Source: Closterium sp. Naga37s-1
Taxonomy: Eukaryota; Streptophyta; Zygnematophyceae; Desmidiales; Closteriaceae
NCBI GenBank assembly: GCA_947471745.1
Contig: CANJKZ010000778.1
Coordinates: 310,001-374,000 of the forward strand
Direction: 5' to 3'
DNA: 64,000 bases
Shown here: piece by piece, positions 37,561-47,450 of the stretch
Numbering within the stretch: the first letter of the stretch is position 1
How the letters are laid out: the number at the start of each line of letters is the position of its first letter
Program-made: the position numbers and the translations under genes
The notes under the pieces: model-generated
Told to the model about the DNA's origin: nothing
The model's input: only the letters and a program-made list of their open reading frames with translations
The model's database searches: none

Positions 37561-37676
37561 TGTCAAGATAGCAAGCAGGAATGATTGCATTGAATGAAAT
37601 ATGGGTACAAGTACTAACCCTAACTTCGGGTTGTACACTATAGCCTACACAGAACTAACACATATATAGTTTGACA
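37561..37676 (-). repeat. Element F 3' LTR
   Basis: 116 bp, TGTCAAGATAGC...TATAGTTTGACA; lacks about 18 bp (CCCATATGGGCTACC region) present in the 5' LTR. Confidence 0.9.
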
Positions 37677-37876
37677 CACCCCCATAGGCAAAGTGGGGGA
37701 GAACAAGGGGTCACAAGACCAGTCAAGAAAAGCAAAGCAAGCTCGGGGTGGATCACAACGTCACCTCACACTCAAGCACAAGCAAAGGGCCACACGGCCA
37801 GGTCACATGCAGAGGTAGATATGCAACAACAACAGTGTAGTGATCACTACCTAGCAAGATCATAGTACAAGCAAAT
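37677..37876 (-). other. Element F 3' untranslated block with polypurine tract
   Basis: Reverse complement of the conserved block (CACCCCCATAGGCAAAGTGGGG next to the LTR; GGATCACAACGTCACC). Confidence 0.8.
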
Positions 37877-38426
37877 TCACGAAGTGAGCAAGTGAGACGA
37901 AACAGGCACAAGGCCTAACATAGTACAGAAGCGCTGATGATCACCAGACGGAAGTGCCTTGGTGAGTATATCAGCAGTGTTGGCCCGAGTGGCCACGTGA
38001 GCAAGACGAAGCTGACCACGCTGCTGCAACTCTCGAGCCAGGAAGTAACGCAGAGCTATGTGCTTCGTTTTGTGCTCCAGTCTGTGCTCCTGACACAAGG
38101 CAATGGCGGCCTTGTTGTCTACGTACAGAACTGGAGGAGAACGAGGCCGCTCTCCCAAGTCAGTCAGCAGGTAGGTGAGCCAGCGTAACTCCAGTGCAGC
38201 CATGGCTGTGGCGTAGATCTCAGCCTCACAACAGGAGCTGAGAACAGAAGACGAGCGGGTAGACCGCCAAGAAAAAGAGCCGCAGCCAAGGCTGAAAGTG
38301 CAACCCTGTGACGACCACTGCGTAGCCTGGTCGTCAACCCAAGAAGCGTCTGAGTGTCCAGTGAGGACAACTGAGCTCCGCCCTCCAAGCACGAGCCCCA
38401 TGCCCGATGTATTGCACAAGTAGCGC
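37877..38426 (-). pseudogene. Element F RNase H
   Basis: Open from the solo-LTR insertion to the stop at 37877-37879: LTGHSDASWVDDQATQ, SCCEAEIYATAMA, LYVDNKAAIALC, ANTADILTKAL, ending HLLTS. It is the C-terminal half of an RNase HI domain; the part before it is 0.87 kb away across the solo LTR. Confidence 0.85.
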
Positions 38427-38431
38427 AGTAC

Positions 38432-39298
38432 TGTTATGTGATGCTATCACTTGCATTCACGTCTGTCTGCCTCCCATCACATGTTCGTGCGTTGCATGCG
38501 TGGTGTGAGCGTGTGCAAGAATTTGTGTTTGATGTGGTTTGATTTTTCTGAGTGTGTGTGAATGTTATTTGGCTTGAGCAGATATCTGAAGTGACTCCTC
38601 TGCTTAAGAGCTTTCCGACGAACCAAGTATCGCTTCAATCGGAGCACGAACAAGAAAGTTACGAACGTTGGAGTTCGTATGCTTTTGATATTTGGTTGTG
38701 GTGACTATGGGAAGTTGTGGGGTTGACTCCATAAGGGGTATAGAATTTTGGGGGTTGGGAAATTCGTCAACATCACTGTAGATGCTGCCAAGTGGTTGGG
38801 AGGTGCCAAACCAGGTTGGCAAGTGTGGCCAAGTTGGGTTGAGGTGGATTGTGGAGGTTGGGATAGTGACAAAGGTCAAAGTTGGGTTGCCTATGGGGAA
38901 GGGAATTGTGTGGCATGGGGTTTCCTTGGTTGGGGACTCTCTTGGGACCTTCCCTCTCGTCCTCCTCATCTCTTCCACCTGGTTTAGTGCCACTCTAATT
39001 CTCTTGTGTGAACTTGTGTGAGACTCTTGTGATTGAGTTAAGTTTCTATGGCAGCATACCCCCCTGTGCGCCAAAATTGATAACTCAAGAAATACTTCAC
39101 CTTTTTGTACGATTTAACTTGGGAATTGTAGCCACGGAATAGAGATACAACATATCTGAGTTTGGTGAAGTTTTGACAGTGAAATTTTCGTCGACGGCGT
39201 TTCTTGTGAACTCGACTTTTCTGTCCAGAAATTGAGACCAACGATTTTGAGAAATTTAGGCCCATATTCTTCATAGACTCCGTCCTTAGTCTCTAACA
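38432..39298 (+). mobile_element. Solo LTR of the element D family in element F
   Basis: 867 bp, TGTTATGTGATGC...GTCTCTAACA, flanked by AGTAC (38427-38431 and 39299-39303). It is clearly related to the element D LTR in the opposite direction (CATTCACGTCTGTCTGCC near one end, AGACTCCGTCCTTA near the other), with scattered differences. It is a solo LTR left by recombination of a full element. It shows that the D family has been active here more than once. Confidence 0.92.
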
Positions 39299-39303
39299 AG
39301 TAC

Positions 39304-40476
39304 CCTCTTCGCAGCAGCCATGTGCACCTTTCGGGGCCTACCAGGAGCCACGTAGCGTGCCAGAAGGCCAAGAGGCTACGCAAGGTCAGGACGAGTGCAT
39401 GTCATCAGGTACATGAGGCAGCCCACTAGCTCTGGGTACAGGCCACTCGGCTCTACGGATTTGTCCGAAGGTGGAGCTGAGAGCGAGTGACCTGTAGCCA
39501 GAGGAGTGGACTGTGGAGAGGACCAAGTGAAGCCGAAGCGCTAAAGGACCTGCTGCACCATGTGTGACTGAGTCAGTGTGATGGTGTGGCGTGCTCTGTC
39601 CTAGGTGATCTGCAAGCCAAGGTAACTGCGCAGCTCACCCAGGTCTGTGCACGTGTGTCTCTTCTGCAGCTCCGACTTCACAAGGGCGAGAGCCTCAGTG
39701 TCAGCAGTGGCAAAGACCAAGTCGTCGACGTACACGAGGATGTAGAACGGCGGCAGTGAAGTGTCGGTGCGTAGAAACAGCGACGGGTCAGCAGTGGAAG
39801 GTGCTAACCCAAGAGCCGCAAGTGACGTCCTCAGTGTGTCGTGCCACTCACGAGGCGCCTGACGAAGACCGTAGACTGGCCGACGGAGGCTCCACTGGGT
39901 ACCAGGAGGGAACGACCAAGTGAAGCCAGGTGGGCAGCGCAGCCAGATCTCCTCGTGCAGACTGCCCTCTAAGAAGGCTGTGCTGAAGTCAAGAGAGTGA
40001 AGCTCGTAGTCACGCTGAGCGGCAACGTGCAGCAGCACCCGAAGAGTGGTCATCTTCGGGGTGGGGGAGAAGGTCTGGAAGAAGTCAACTCCCTGTCGCT
40101 AACTGAAGCCTCGTGCAACGTAACGAGCCTTGAAGACAGGCGGAGAACCCGGCGGCCGCTTCACCCTGAAAATCCACATGCCATCAACGATGTTCGCCCC
40201 AGGAGGGGGAACCTCATCGATGTAAGTGCCTGTGGACTTCTAGGATGCCATCTGTGCGTCCATGGCTGTCTGCCACTGAAAGGAGTACTCACCCGCGATC
40301 GCCTCAGCGTAAGAACGCGGAGTCGGGATGTCTGGTGCATCCGGGTCTCCCTCAGGGGCAAGCAGCATGGCCACGAGATGAGGCGCAGCGGCTGCAAGAC
40401 ACTCAAAGTCCTCCTGCCTGTCCTCAAGGACGTCCGTGCCAAGAGCACACTCACCCCCGACGGACGGAGGACAGAC
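39304..40476 (-). pseudogene. Element F reverse transcriptase with five stop codons
   Basis: Recognisable RT: KARYVARGFS, FFQTFSPTPKMTTLRVLLHVAAQRDYELHSLDFSTAFLEGSLHEEIWLR, ILVYVDDLVFATADTEALALVKSELQKRHTCTDLGELRSYLGLQIT, GCLMYLMTCTRPDLA. In-frame stops lie at 40240-40242 (TGG to TAG), 40099-40101 (CAG to TAG), 39601-39603, 39541-39543 (CAG to TAG) and 39376-39378. The YVDD box is kept, but the gene cannot give an enzyme. Confidence 0.88.
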
Positions 40477-40481
40477 AGACT

Positions 40482-40737
40482 TGTTAATGTTAGGTTTGCG
40501 ACAGCCATGGCTAGTGAGTGAAGTAACGAGGGAAGAAAAGTTAAACTAGAGAAAGAGTCGAGAGACATTTGAAAGATAGGGTTGGGAAACCCCAACTGAA
40601 CCTAGGGCGTGTTCAATGCAGAGACAAACGGCAAAGTGAACCTGAGATGAACCATTATTGAAACTAAGTCTCAAAGTGGCCGAAAAATAATATAAGGCCA
40701 AAAAGAAATGCAGAGCGAACACTAGCCTTCTCCAACA
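40482..40737. mobile_element. Solo LTR (or TRIM-like insert) in element F pol
   Basis: 256 bp with ends TGTTAATGTTAGG and CTTCTCCAACA (TG...CA), flanked by AGACT (40477-40481 and 40738-40742). Elements G and H have the uninterrupted sequence. Non-coding; not similar by eye to the insert in element B. Length plus duplication keeps the surrounding frame (261 bp). Confidence 0.88.
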
Positions 40738-40742
40738 AGACT

Positions 40743-42623
40743 CAGACTCAGCAACAAGACTAGCAGCGTAGTCTAGAGGACAGGCAACAGCAAAGTCAAC
40801 AAGCTCAGAGACTAAGGCAGACGCAGCAGCAGACTCAAACGACGGGTCAGTGACAACAGTGGCGAGCAGACGCGTGACAGTAGGGTGAGCAGCACGAACC
40901 AGGTCAGACTCAGGGTCCTGAACGTCAGGCAGAGAAGACGCAGGAGGAGACGGTAGGGGAACACGCTGTGGAACAGAGGAAGGACGAAGTGCCATAGCGT
41001 GCGTGCCAGGGACAGGAGGCGGACGCTCACGAGGAAAATGACGACCAGTGTGACCAGCGCGAACAGGCTAGGCAGGACGAGACGCAGGCTCACGACGATC
41101 AGTGTAAGGAGAAGGAGCAGGCAGTGGTGCGCTGGGCTGTAACGGGAGGCTAGTGGAAGACGGGAGGCTAAGAACCTGGCGAAGCACGGAGTCAGGCGGT
41201 GGCAGAGACGACGGTGACGGCGGAGCGAAAAACAGTCGCAACGGTGCAGTGCCACCAGTACCAGTAGCTCCAGCGCCTCCAGCAGCTCCAGAACCTCCAG
41301 CTCCAGCGCCTCCAGCAGCTCCAGAACCTCCAGCTCCAGCGCCTCCAGCAGCAGCACCTCCAGCTCCAGTGAGTCCAGCAGCAGCACCTCCAGCTCCAGC
41401 GCCTCCAGCAGCTCCAGCGCCTCCAGCAGCTCCAGAACCTCCAGCTCCAGCGACTCCAGCAGCAGCACCTCCTGCTCCAGCGCCTCCAGCAGCAGCACCT
41501 CCAGCTCCAGCGCCTCCAACAGCAGTACCTCCAGCTCCAGCGCCTCCATCAGCTTCAGAACCTCCAGCTCCAGCGCCACCAGTAGCAGCACCTCCAGAAC
41601 CGGCACCTCAAGCCTCAAGGTCCCCAACTCCAGGGTCGACAGGACCAGCGCCAGGGCCTCCAGCAGCAGCACCCCCAGAACCGGCACCTCCAGCTCCAGG
41701 GTCTCCAACGCCAGGGTCGTCAGCACCAGCTCAAGGGCCTCCAGCCCCAGTACCTCCAGCAGCAGCACCCCCAGAGCCGACACCTCCAGCTCCAGGAGCA
41801 GTACCAGTCCCGGCAGCTCCAGTACCTCCAGTACGAGCACCTCCAGGACCAGAGACACCAGCACTCTCAGCGCCTCCACGACAAGCAGCTCCAGCAGCAC
41901 GACTCCTCAGGCAGGTACACGACGCAAGCCACTCTCGTGCCTGCTATGGTGAGACAGGCCCGCGTCGTGAAACAAGACCCAGAGGAACGCCAGCAGACTC
42001 AGCAACCCCAGCTCCAGGGTCGACAGCACCAGCTCCAGGGCCTCCAGCCCCGGTACCTCCAGCAGCAGCACCCCCAAAACCGGCACCTCCAGCTCCAGGG
42101 TCTCCAACTCCAGGGTCGACAGCACCAGCTCCAGGGCCTCCAGCCCCAGTACCTCCAGCAGCAGCACCCCCGGAACCGACACCTCCAGCTCCAGGAGCAG
42201 CACTAGTCCCGGCAGCTCCAGTACCTCCAATACGAGCACCTCCAGAACCAGAGACACCAGCACCCCCAGCGCCTCCACGACAAGCAGCTCCAGCAGCACG
42301 ACTCCTCAGGCGGGTACGCGACGCAAGCCACTCTCGTGCCTGCTGTGGTGAGACAGGCCCGTGTCGTGAAACGAGACCCAGAGGAACGCCAGCAGACTCA
42401 GCACCCCTAAGCTCCGCACCCCCCGGCACCTCACCGATGGGCTCAGCACCCTTAGACTCCGCAGCCGCAGGCTCAACACCCCCAGGCTCCGCACTCCCCA
42501 GCACCTCACGCGCAGGCTGAGCACCCTCAGAAGTAGCACTCCCAGCAGCACCTCCCGCAGCAGCACCTGAGTCGCTAGTAACCTCTACAGGCTCAGCCAA
42601 GGGGGGCGGGTCTACCTGAGACA
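40743..42623 (-). pseudogene. Element F integrase-RT linker
   Basis: Encodes the TVTRLLATVVTDPSFES block and the long low-complexity linker (Gly/Ala/Pro/Glu/Ser; tracts of GGAGAGG and GAAGGAGA). In-frame stops at 41068-41070 and 41944-41946 (CAG to TAG). A segment of about 400 bp is duplicated: the run ending near 41950 recurs ending near 42360, both with CGACTCCTCAGGC(A/G)GGTAC. Very long antisense frames here come only from repeat composition. Confidence 0.75.
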
Positions 42624-43589
42624 CACCTGAAGGAGCAGGACCCTGAGGGGGGAGGGGGTCTACCGGAGGGGGACCTGGAGCGAGGAAAAGCGGCGGGGGA
42701 GGGAGTGGGGTAGTGCGGTAGGGGAAGAGACGGTAGGAACCGACTCGTCCAAGGTGACGTCCTGAGAGGGGAAGACACGGCGCGAGGTGGGGTGGTAAAA
42801 CTGCCAGCCAGGCGCATCAGGGAGAAAGCCTAGGAAGACACAGGGAATGGTGCGAGAGGAGAGCTTGTCCGCAGACGTATCGCGGACAAGGGCACGAGCA
42901 CCCCAGACCCGGAAACGCGACGCATCGCCAACCTCCCCCGTCCAACGCAGTGTGGGCGAGGTCTCCGGCAAGGAGACACTGGGCCAGAGGTTGAGCTGCT
43001 GCGCGGCATACCGGACCGCAAACGGCCACAGAAAATGGGGAGCCGCCGCATGAATCAAGGAGGTACGAGCGACCTCCATGACTAAGCCAATGCGGCGCTC
43101 AGCAACCCCATTTTGCTGTGGTGAGCTCGGAAACGTGAACGACTGCTCGATGCCCTCCCTTTGACAGAAGGCCCGCAAGAGGTCGGAGGTGAACTCACCA
43201 CCTCTGTCAGAGTGCAGACGCAGGACAGGAAGGTCCTAGCGGAACCTGCGGCGGAGCCGGAGACGAACTGCTCGGATCCAAGGGATCAGGACAGCAGGGA
43301 CCTCACCCTTGGTGCGCAAGGGGAAGACCGTGGTGTACCGCGAGTAGTCGTCGACAATCAGCAGAAAGTACCGCTCACCGCCCTGTCCACGAACGCGGGC
43401 TGGGCCCCACACGTCCAGGTGGAGGGTCTGCAGAGGAGCCTCTGTCGGGGGAAACGAGGAGTGAGGAGCGACGCGCTGCCGCCCCTCGACGCAAGGAAGG
43501 CAGGACGGAGCAGGCAAGGCAGGAAGGGGAGGGAGAGACCTGGGAAGACCAGACACTAGGAGGCGAAGATGCATGCCACGGAGACGTGG
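42624..43589 (-). pseudogene. Element F integrase
   Basis: Contains HLDVWGPARVRGQGGERYFLLIVDDYSRYTTVF, SDRGGEFTSDLLRAF, SSPQQNGVAERRIGL and FLPDAPGWQFYHPTSRRVF. A stop stands at 43236-43238 (CAG to TAG in the RRFRQD block) and a 4-bp deletion near 42738 shifts the frame in the DESVPFYRLFPYRT motif. All three catalytic acids are visible, but the frame is broken. Confidence 0.85.
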
Positions 43590-44635
43590 CTAGGAGGGGT
43601 GACCCAGGCGGTGGTGCCAGAGAAGAGTCTGGTGCGACAGGGAGCGACACAAACAAGGGGAGGCTACCTGACCTGACGCAGACACCTGACCAGTAGCAGC
43701 TACCTGAGGGGACGTAGTAGTCAGTGTGTAAAGACTCGACCCTGGCCGACGGGTGAACGTGGCTAGGTGACGGCCAGTCCGGGAGCACGTACAGATTGCC
43801 ACACGCTGTCCTCCAGGGGTAAAGGTGTCAACCCACTGGTCCTGGAGGACTGCGTTACTCACCAAGTTCGTAGAGAACGAGGAGAGGTGGAAGCCTGTCA
43901 GTGAGCCAGACGGAACCGCCGGGCACTGAAGCACAGTGGTGGACCGTGCAAGAACTGGGCCCCCTGAGGGGTCAGACAGAGAGACTGCAACAGGTGCAGG
44001 GAGTGGTGTGAGTGCAGTACTGTCACGGAAGAAGCAGCGGGAAGCACCTGAGTCAAGCGTGAAGGTGTGCAAGGCCTCATCAGGCGTAGTACCTGAGGAA
44101 GCAGACTCGCTAGCACCTAAGGCAGCAGCCTCACTAGCACCTAGAGCTGCAACCTCTATACTGGGGTCGTACTGCACACACAGGTGACAGTCACTCTCAG
44201 CACCACCAGGCAAAGCAGACATGGCTGTAAGGATGGCGTCATAGTCTAAAGCAAAGACAGCAACGCCTGACCGAAGCAGCTAAAGCCAGGGGGGGATCTC
44301 AGCCTCGTCGCCAAACGCTGTGCGCCAGGCGTCCGTCAAATAGGCGAAGCAGCGGGACTGTGCGTAACCAGGTGTCCCACAGGTCTCGCCAGCTCGACGA
44401 CATGTGCGAATGACGTACGGGCAGCGAGCCGGACTCGGAGACGGCCCACGCTGGTAAAGCCACTCACGAAGCTGCCAGGGCGTAAGGGTCGGACGCCGCC
44501 GTAGCTGCATCTGGCCACCGCCAGACACTCCGCACCAAACAGCGCCACAGTGACTGCTACTACGGCCGCCACCACTCCCACTGCTGCCACCACCGCCGTC
44601 ACCACTCCCACCGGTACGACAAAGGGAAGTCATGG
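43590..44635 (-). pseudogene. Element F Gag C-terminus and protease
   Basis: From right to left: a short start MTSLCRTGGSGDGGGGSSG, the remains of the zinc-knuckle-like motif (CPYVIRTCRRAGETCGTPGYAQSRC, His missing), stop at 44280-44282, protease TFTLDSGASRCFF, and LWHHRLGHPS up to a stop at 43590-43592. The gag core present in relatives (about 240 residues) is absent: the leader joins directly to the Gly-rich tract, so F had become a gag-deleted, non-autonomous form. Confidence 0.8.
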
Positions 44636-44639
44636 CGGG

Positions 44640-45489
44640 CAAGCTAGGAGGAGCGCGACCTCTAGGGCAGTACGGAGTGAAGGCAGTAGCACGAGTAGTA
44701 GCAGCAGCAGTAAGTGCAGCAGGGTGGCGCGCGGCCAGAGGAGGGCGGCATGCAGCCAGAGCAGGGCGGCGCGCGGCCACAGCAGGGCAGTAGCAGGCAG
44801 CAGCAGGTAGTAGCTCCTAAGGCAAAAGCACCTAGGGCCTTTTTATTATTATTATTATTATTATTTTTAAGGTTTAGCAGGGCGCTGGCGCATGGCAGGG
44901 CGCTGGCGCAGGGCAGGGCGCGGGCGCAGGGCAGGGCGCTGGCGCAGGGCAGGGCACCAGCGCGCGCAGGGCAGGGCGCTGGCGCAGGGCACGGCGCTGG
45001 CGCAGGCTGCAGCAGTGCGTGACGCGAGGGGCAGCAGAGTGCGACGCGACGGGCTGCCTTAGTGCGCGACGCGCGGGCTGCAGCAGAGCGCGACGCGCGA
45101 GGCAGCAGCGCGCGACTCGTCGGCTGCCGTAGGGCGCGACGCGCAGGGCCGCAGCGCTGGCGCAGGGCAGGGCGTTGGCGCAGGGCAGGGCGCTGGCGCA
45201 GGGCAGGGCGCCGGTGCAGGGCAGGGCGCTGGCGCAGGGCAGGGCGCTGGCGCAGGGCAGGGCGCCAGTGCAGGGCAGGCCGCTGGCGCAGGGCAGGGCG
45301 CTGGCGCAGGGCAGGGCGCTGGCGCAGGGCAGGGCGCCGGCGCAGGGCACGGCGTGCGTGAGGCAGCACGACGCGGGGCAAGGCAGGGCGTGCGCGGGGC
45401 AGCGCGACGCAGGGTAGTGGGGTAGCGCGGTAACCGCAGTCGGAAGCTAAGTAGGTGGGCCCGGAAAAAAAAAACGGTCCTACCGACCT
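44640..45489 (-). repeat. Element F leader with GC-rich minisatellite and TTA microsatellite
   Basis: About 850 bp. From about 44880 to 45360 it is an array of units like GGCGCAGGGCAGGGCGCT. A (TTA)n run with about seven repeats stands at 44848-44872. It is the leader equivalent of the other elements with its own repeat unit; frames on both strands are low complexity. Confidence 0.8.
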
Positions 45490-45504
45490 ACTGCTCTGAA
45501 ACCA
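45490..45504 (-). other. Element F primer-binding site
   Basis: On the minus strand TGGTTTCAGAGCAGT follows the LTR, the same site as in element E. Confidence 0.85.
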
Positions 45505-45633
45505 TGTCAAGATAGCAAGCAAGAATGATTGCATTGAATGAAATGTGGGTACAAGTACTAACCCTAACTTCGGGTTGTACCCCATATGGGCTACCCCACT
45601 ATAGCCTACACAGAACTAACACATATATAGTTT
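45505..45633 (-). repeat. Element F 5' LTR, end cut by element G
   Basis: Matches 37561-37676 from TGTCAAGATAGC to TATATAGTTT, then changes to the start of element G (TGTTAGAG). Only the last few bases (GACA) are missing, so G probably inserted here with AGTTT as target; the other flank is not in the window. Confidence 0.8.
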
Positions 45634-45766
45634 TGTTAGAGTTCTAGGTAGGAGTGTTTGACTGTCGAGGGAATCGGGTACAAGGATGAGAACCCTAAGA
45701 GGTTGTACCCTACATTGGCTACCCCACTAAAGCCTAAACCTAATTTAAATCATATATAGTTTGACA
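45634..45766 (-). repeat. Element G 3' LTR
   Basis: 133 bp, TGTTAGAGTTC...ATATATAGTTTGACA, followed (element-inward) by the polypurine tract. It is clearly different from the LTR at 52438, which therefore belongs to another element. Confidence 0.85.
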
Positions 45767-45998
45767 CACCCCCATAGGCAAAGTGGGGGAGAACAAGGGG
45801 TCACAAGACCAGTCAAGAAAAACAATGCAAGCTCAGGGTGGATCACAACGTCACCACACACTCTGAGCACAAGCAAAGGAGCCACAAGGCCAGTTCACAA
45901 GCAGATGTATATACGCAACAACAACAGTACAGTGATCACTACCTAGCAAGAGTAAACATGCAGGTATATATATATATAGATCACAGTACAACTAGAGT
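45767..45998 (-). other. Element G 3' untranslated block with polypurine tract
   Basis: Reverse complement of the conserved group block, with a TA dinucleotide run near 45964-45978. Confidence 0.8.
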
Positions 45999-46545
45999 CT
46001 ACAGCAAGTGAGGAAACGTAGGCACCAGGCCTAGTGCAGTGCAGAAGCGCTGATGATCACCAGCCGGAAGGGCCTTGGTGAACACATCAGCCGTGTTGGC
46101 CCGGGTGGGCACGTGAGTGACACGAAGCTGACCACGCTGCTGCAACTCTCGAGCAAGGAAGTAACGCAGAGCGATGTGCTTCGTTCTGTGCTCCAGTCTG
46201 TGGTCCTGACACAAGGAAATGGCAGCCTTGTTTTCGACGTACAGAACTGGAGGAGAACGAGGCCTCTCTCCCAAGTCGGTCAGCAGGTAGGTGAGCCAGC
46301 GTAGCTCCTGTGCAGCCATGGCTGTGGCGTAGATCTCAGCCTCACAACTGGAGCTGAGAACAGAAGACAAGCGCGTAGACCGCCACGAAACAGAACCAGA
46401 GCCAAGGCTGAAGGTGTAACCCTGTGACGACCGCTGCGTAGCTAGGTCGTCGACCCAAGAAGCGTCCGAGTGCCCAGTGAGGACAACTGGGCTCCGCCCT
46501 CCAAGCACAAGCCCCATGCCCGATGTACTGCACAAGTAGCGCAGC
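45999..46545 (-). pseudogene. Element G RNase H
   Basis: LRYLCSTSGMGLVLGG, LTGHSDASWVDD, SSCEAEIYATAMA, LYVENKAAISLC (Asp to Glu in the usual LYVDNK), ANTADVFTKAL, ending PHLL at TAG 45999-46001. It is separated from RT by a 14-bp deletion (H has ACACCCTCTTAGCA here). Confidence 0.85.
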
Positions 46546-47400
46546 ATCCATGTGCACCTTTCGGTGCCTACCAGGAGCCACATAGCGAGCCAGAAGGCCA
46601 AGAGGGTACGCAAGGTCAGGTCGAGTGCAGGTCATCAGGTACATGAGGCAGCCCACAAGCTCTGGATACGGGCCACTCGGCTCTACGGACTCGTCCGAAG
46701 GTGGAGCTGAGAGTGAGTGGCCTGTGGCCAGAGGAGTGTGCTGTGGTGAGGACCAGGTGAAGCCGAAGCGCTGAAGGACCTGCTGCACCATGTGTGACTG
46801 AGTCAGTGTGATGGTGCGCCGTGCTCTGTCCCGGGTGATCTGCAGGCCAAGATAGCTGCGCAGCTCACCCAGGTCTGTGCACGTGTGTCTCTTCTGCAGC
46901 TCCGACTTCACAAGGGCGAGAGCCTCAGTGTCAGCAGTGGCAAAGACCAAGTCGTCGACGTACACGAGGATGTAGAACGGCGGCAACGAAGTGTCGGTGC
47001 GCAGAAACAGCGACGGGTCAGCAGTGGAAGGTGCTAACCCAAGAGCCGCAAGTGTCGTCCTCAGTGTGTCGTGCCACTCACGAGGCGCCTGACGGAGACC
47101 GTAGACCGGCCGGCGCAGGCTCCACTGGGTACCAGGAGGGAACGACCCAGTGAAGCCAGGTGGGCGGCGTAGCCAGATCTCCTCGTGCAGACTGCCCTGT
47201 AAGAAGGCTGTGCTGAAGTCCAGAGAGTGAAGCTCGTAGTCACGCTGAGCGGCGACGTGCAGCAGTACCCGAAGAGTGGTCATCTTCGGGGTGGGAGAGA
47301 AGGTCTGGAAGAAGTCAACTCCCTGTCGCTGACTGAAGCCTCGTGCAACGTAACGCGCCTTGAAGACAGGCGGAGAACCCGGCGGCCGCTTCACCTTGAA
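46546..47400 (-). pseudogene. Element G reverse transcriptase
   Basis: Open frame with VKRPPGSPPVFKARYVARGFSQRQGVDFFQTFSPTPKMTTLRVLL, LDFSTAFLQGSLHEEIWLRRPPGFTGSFPPGTQWSLRRPVYGLRQAPREWHD, ILVYVDDLVFATADTEA and GCLMYLMTCTRPDLAYPLGLLARYV. The RT core is complete; the shifts at both ends cut it off from integrase and RNase H. Confidence 0.88.
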
Positions 47401-47450
47401 ATCCACATGCCATCGACTACGTTCGCCCCAGGAGGGGGAACTGCGTCGAT

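Larger units (their letters stand above)
37561..45633 (-). mobile_element. Element F: decayed Ty1/copia retrotransposon
   Basis: Minus strand. 3' LTR 37561-37676; 5' LTR from 45505, which breaks off at 45633 where element G begins. The two LTRs differ by a few bases and an indel of about 18 bp, so F is older than B-E. The coding region has many nonsense codons and a 4-bp deletion, the N-terminal ~240 codons of gag are gone, and two solo LTRs are inserted (38432-39298 and 40482-40737). It belongs to the B/C/E group by sequence. Confidence 0.9.

Noticed and set aside
40812..42520. Long Leu/Glu/Val and Pro/Ala frames over the element F linker (also 47831-49269 in G)
   Set aside because: Shadow frames of a repeated linker; the true pol frame is the other one.
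44848..44872. A-T run as a poly(A) tail of a retrotransposed gene
   Set aside because: It is a (TTA)n microsatellite inside the element F leader with no gene upstream.
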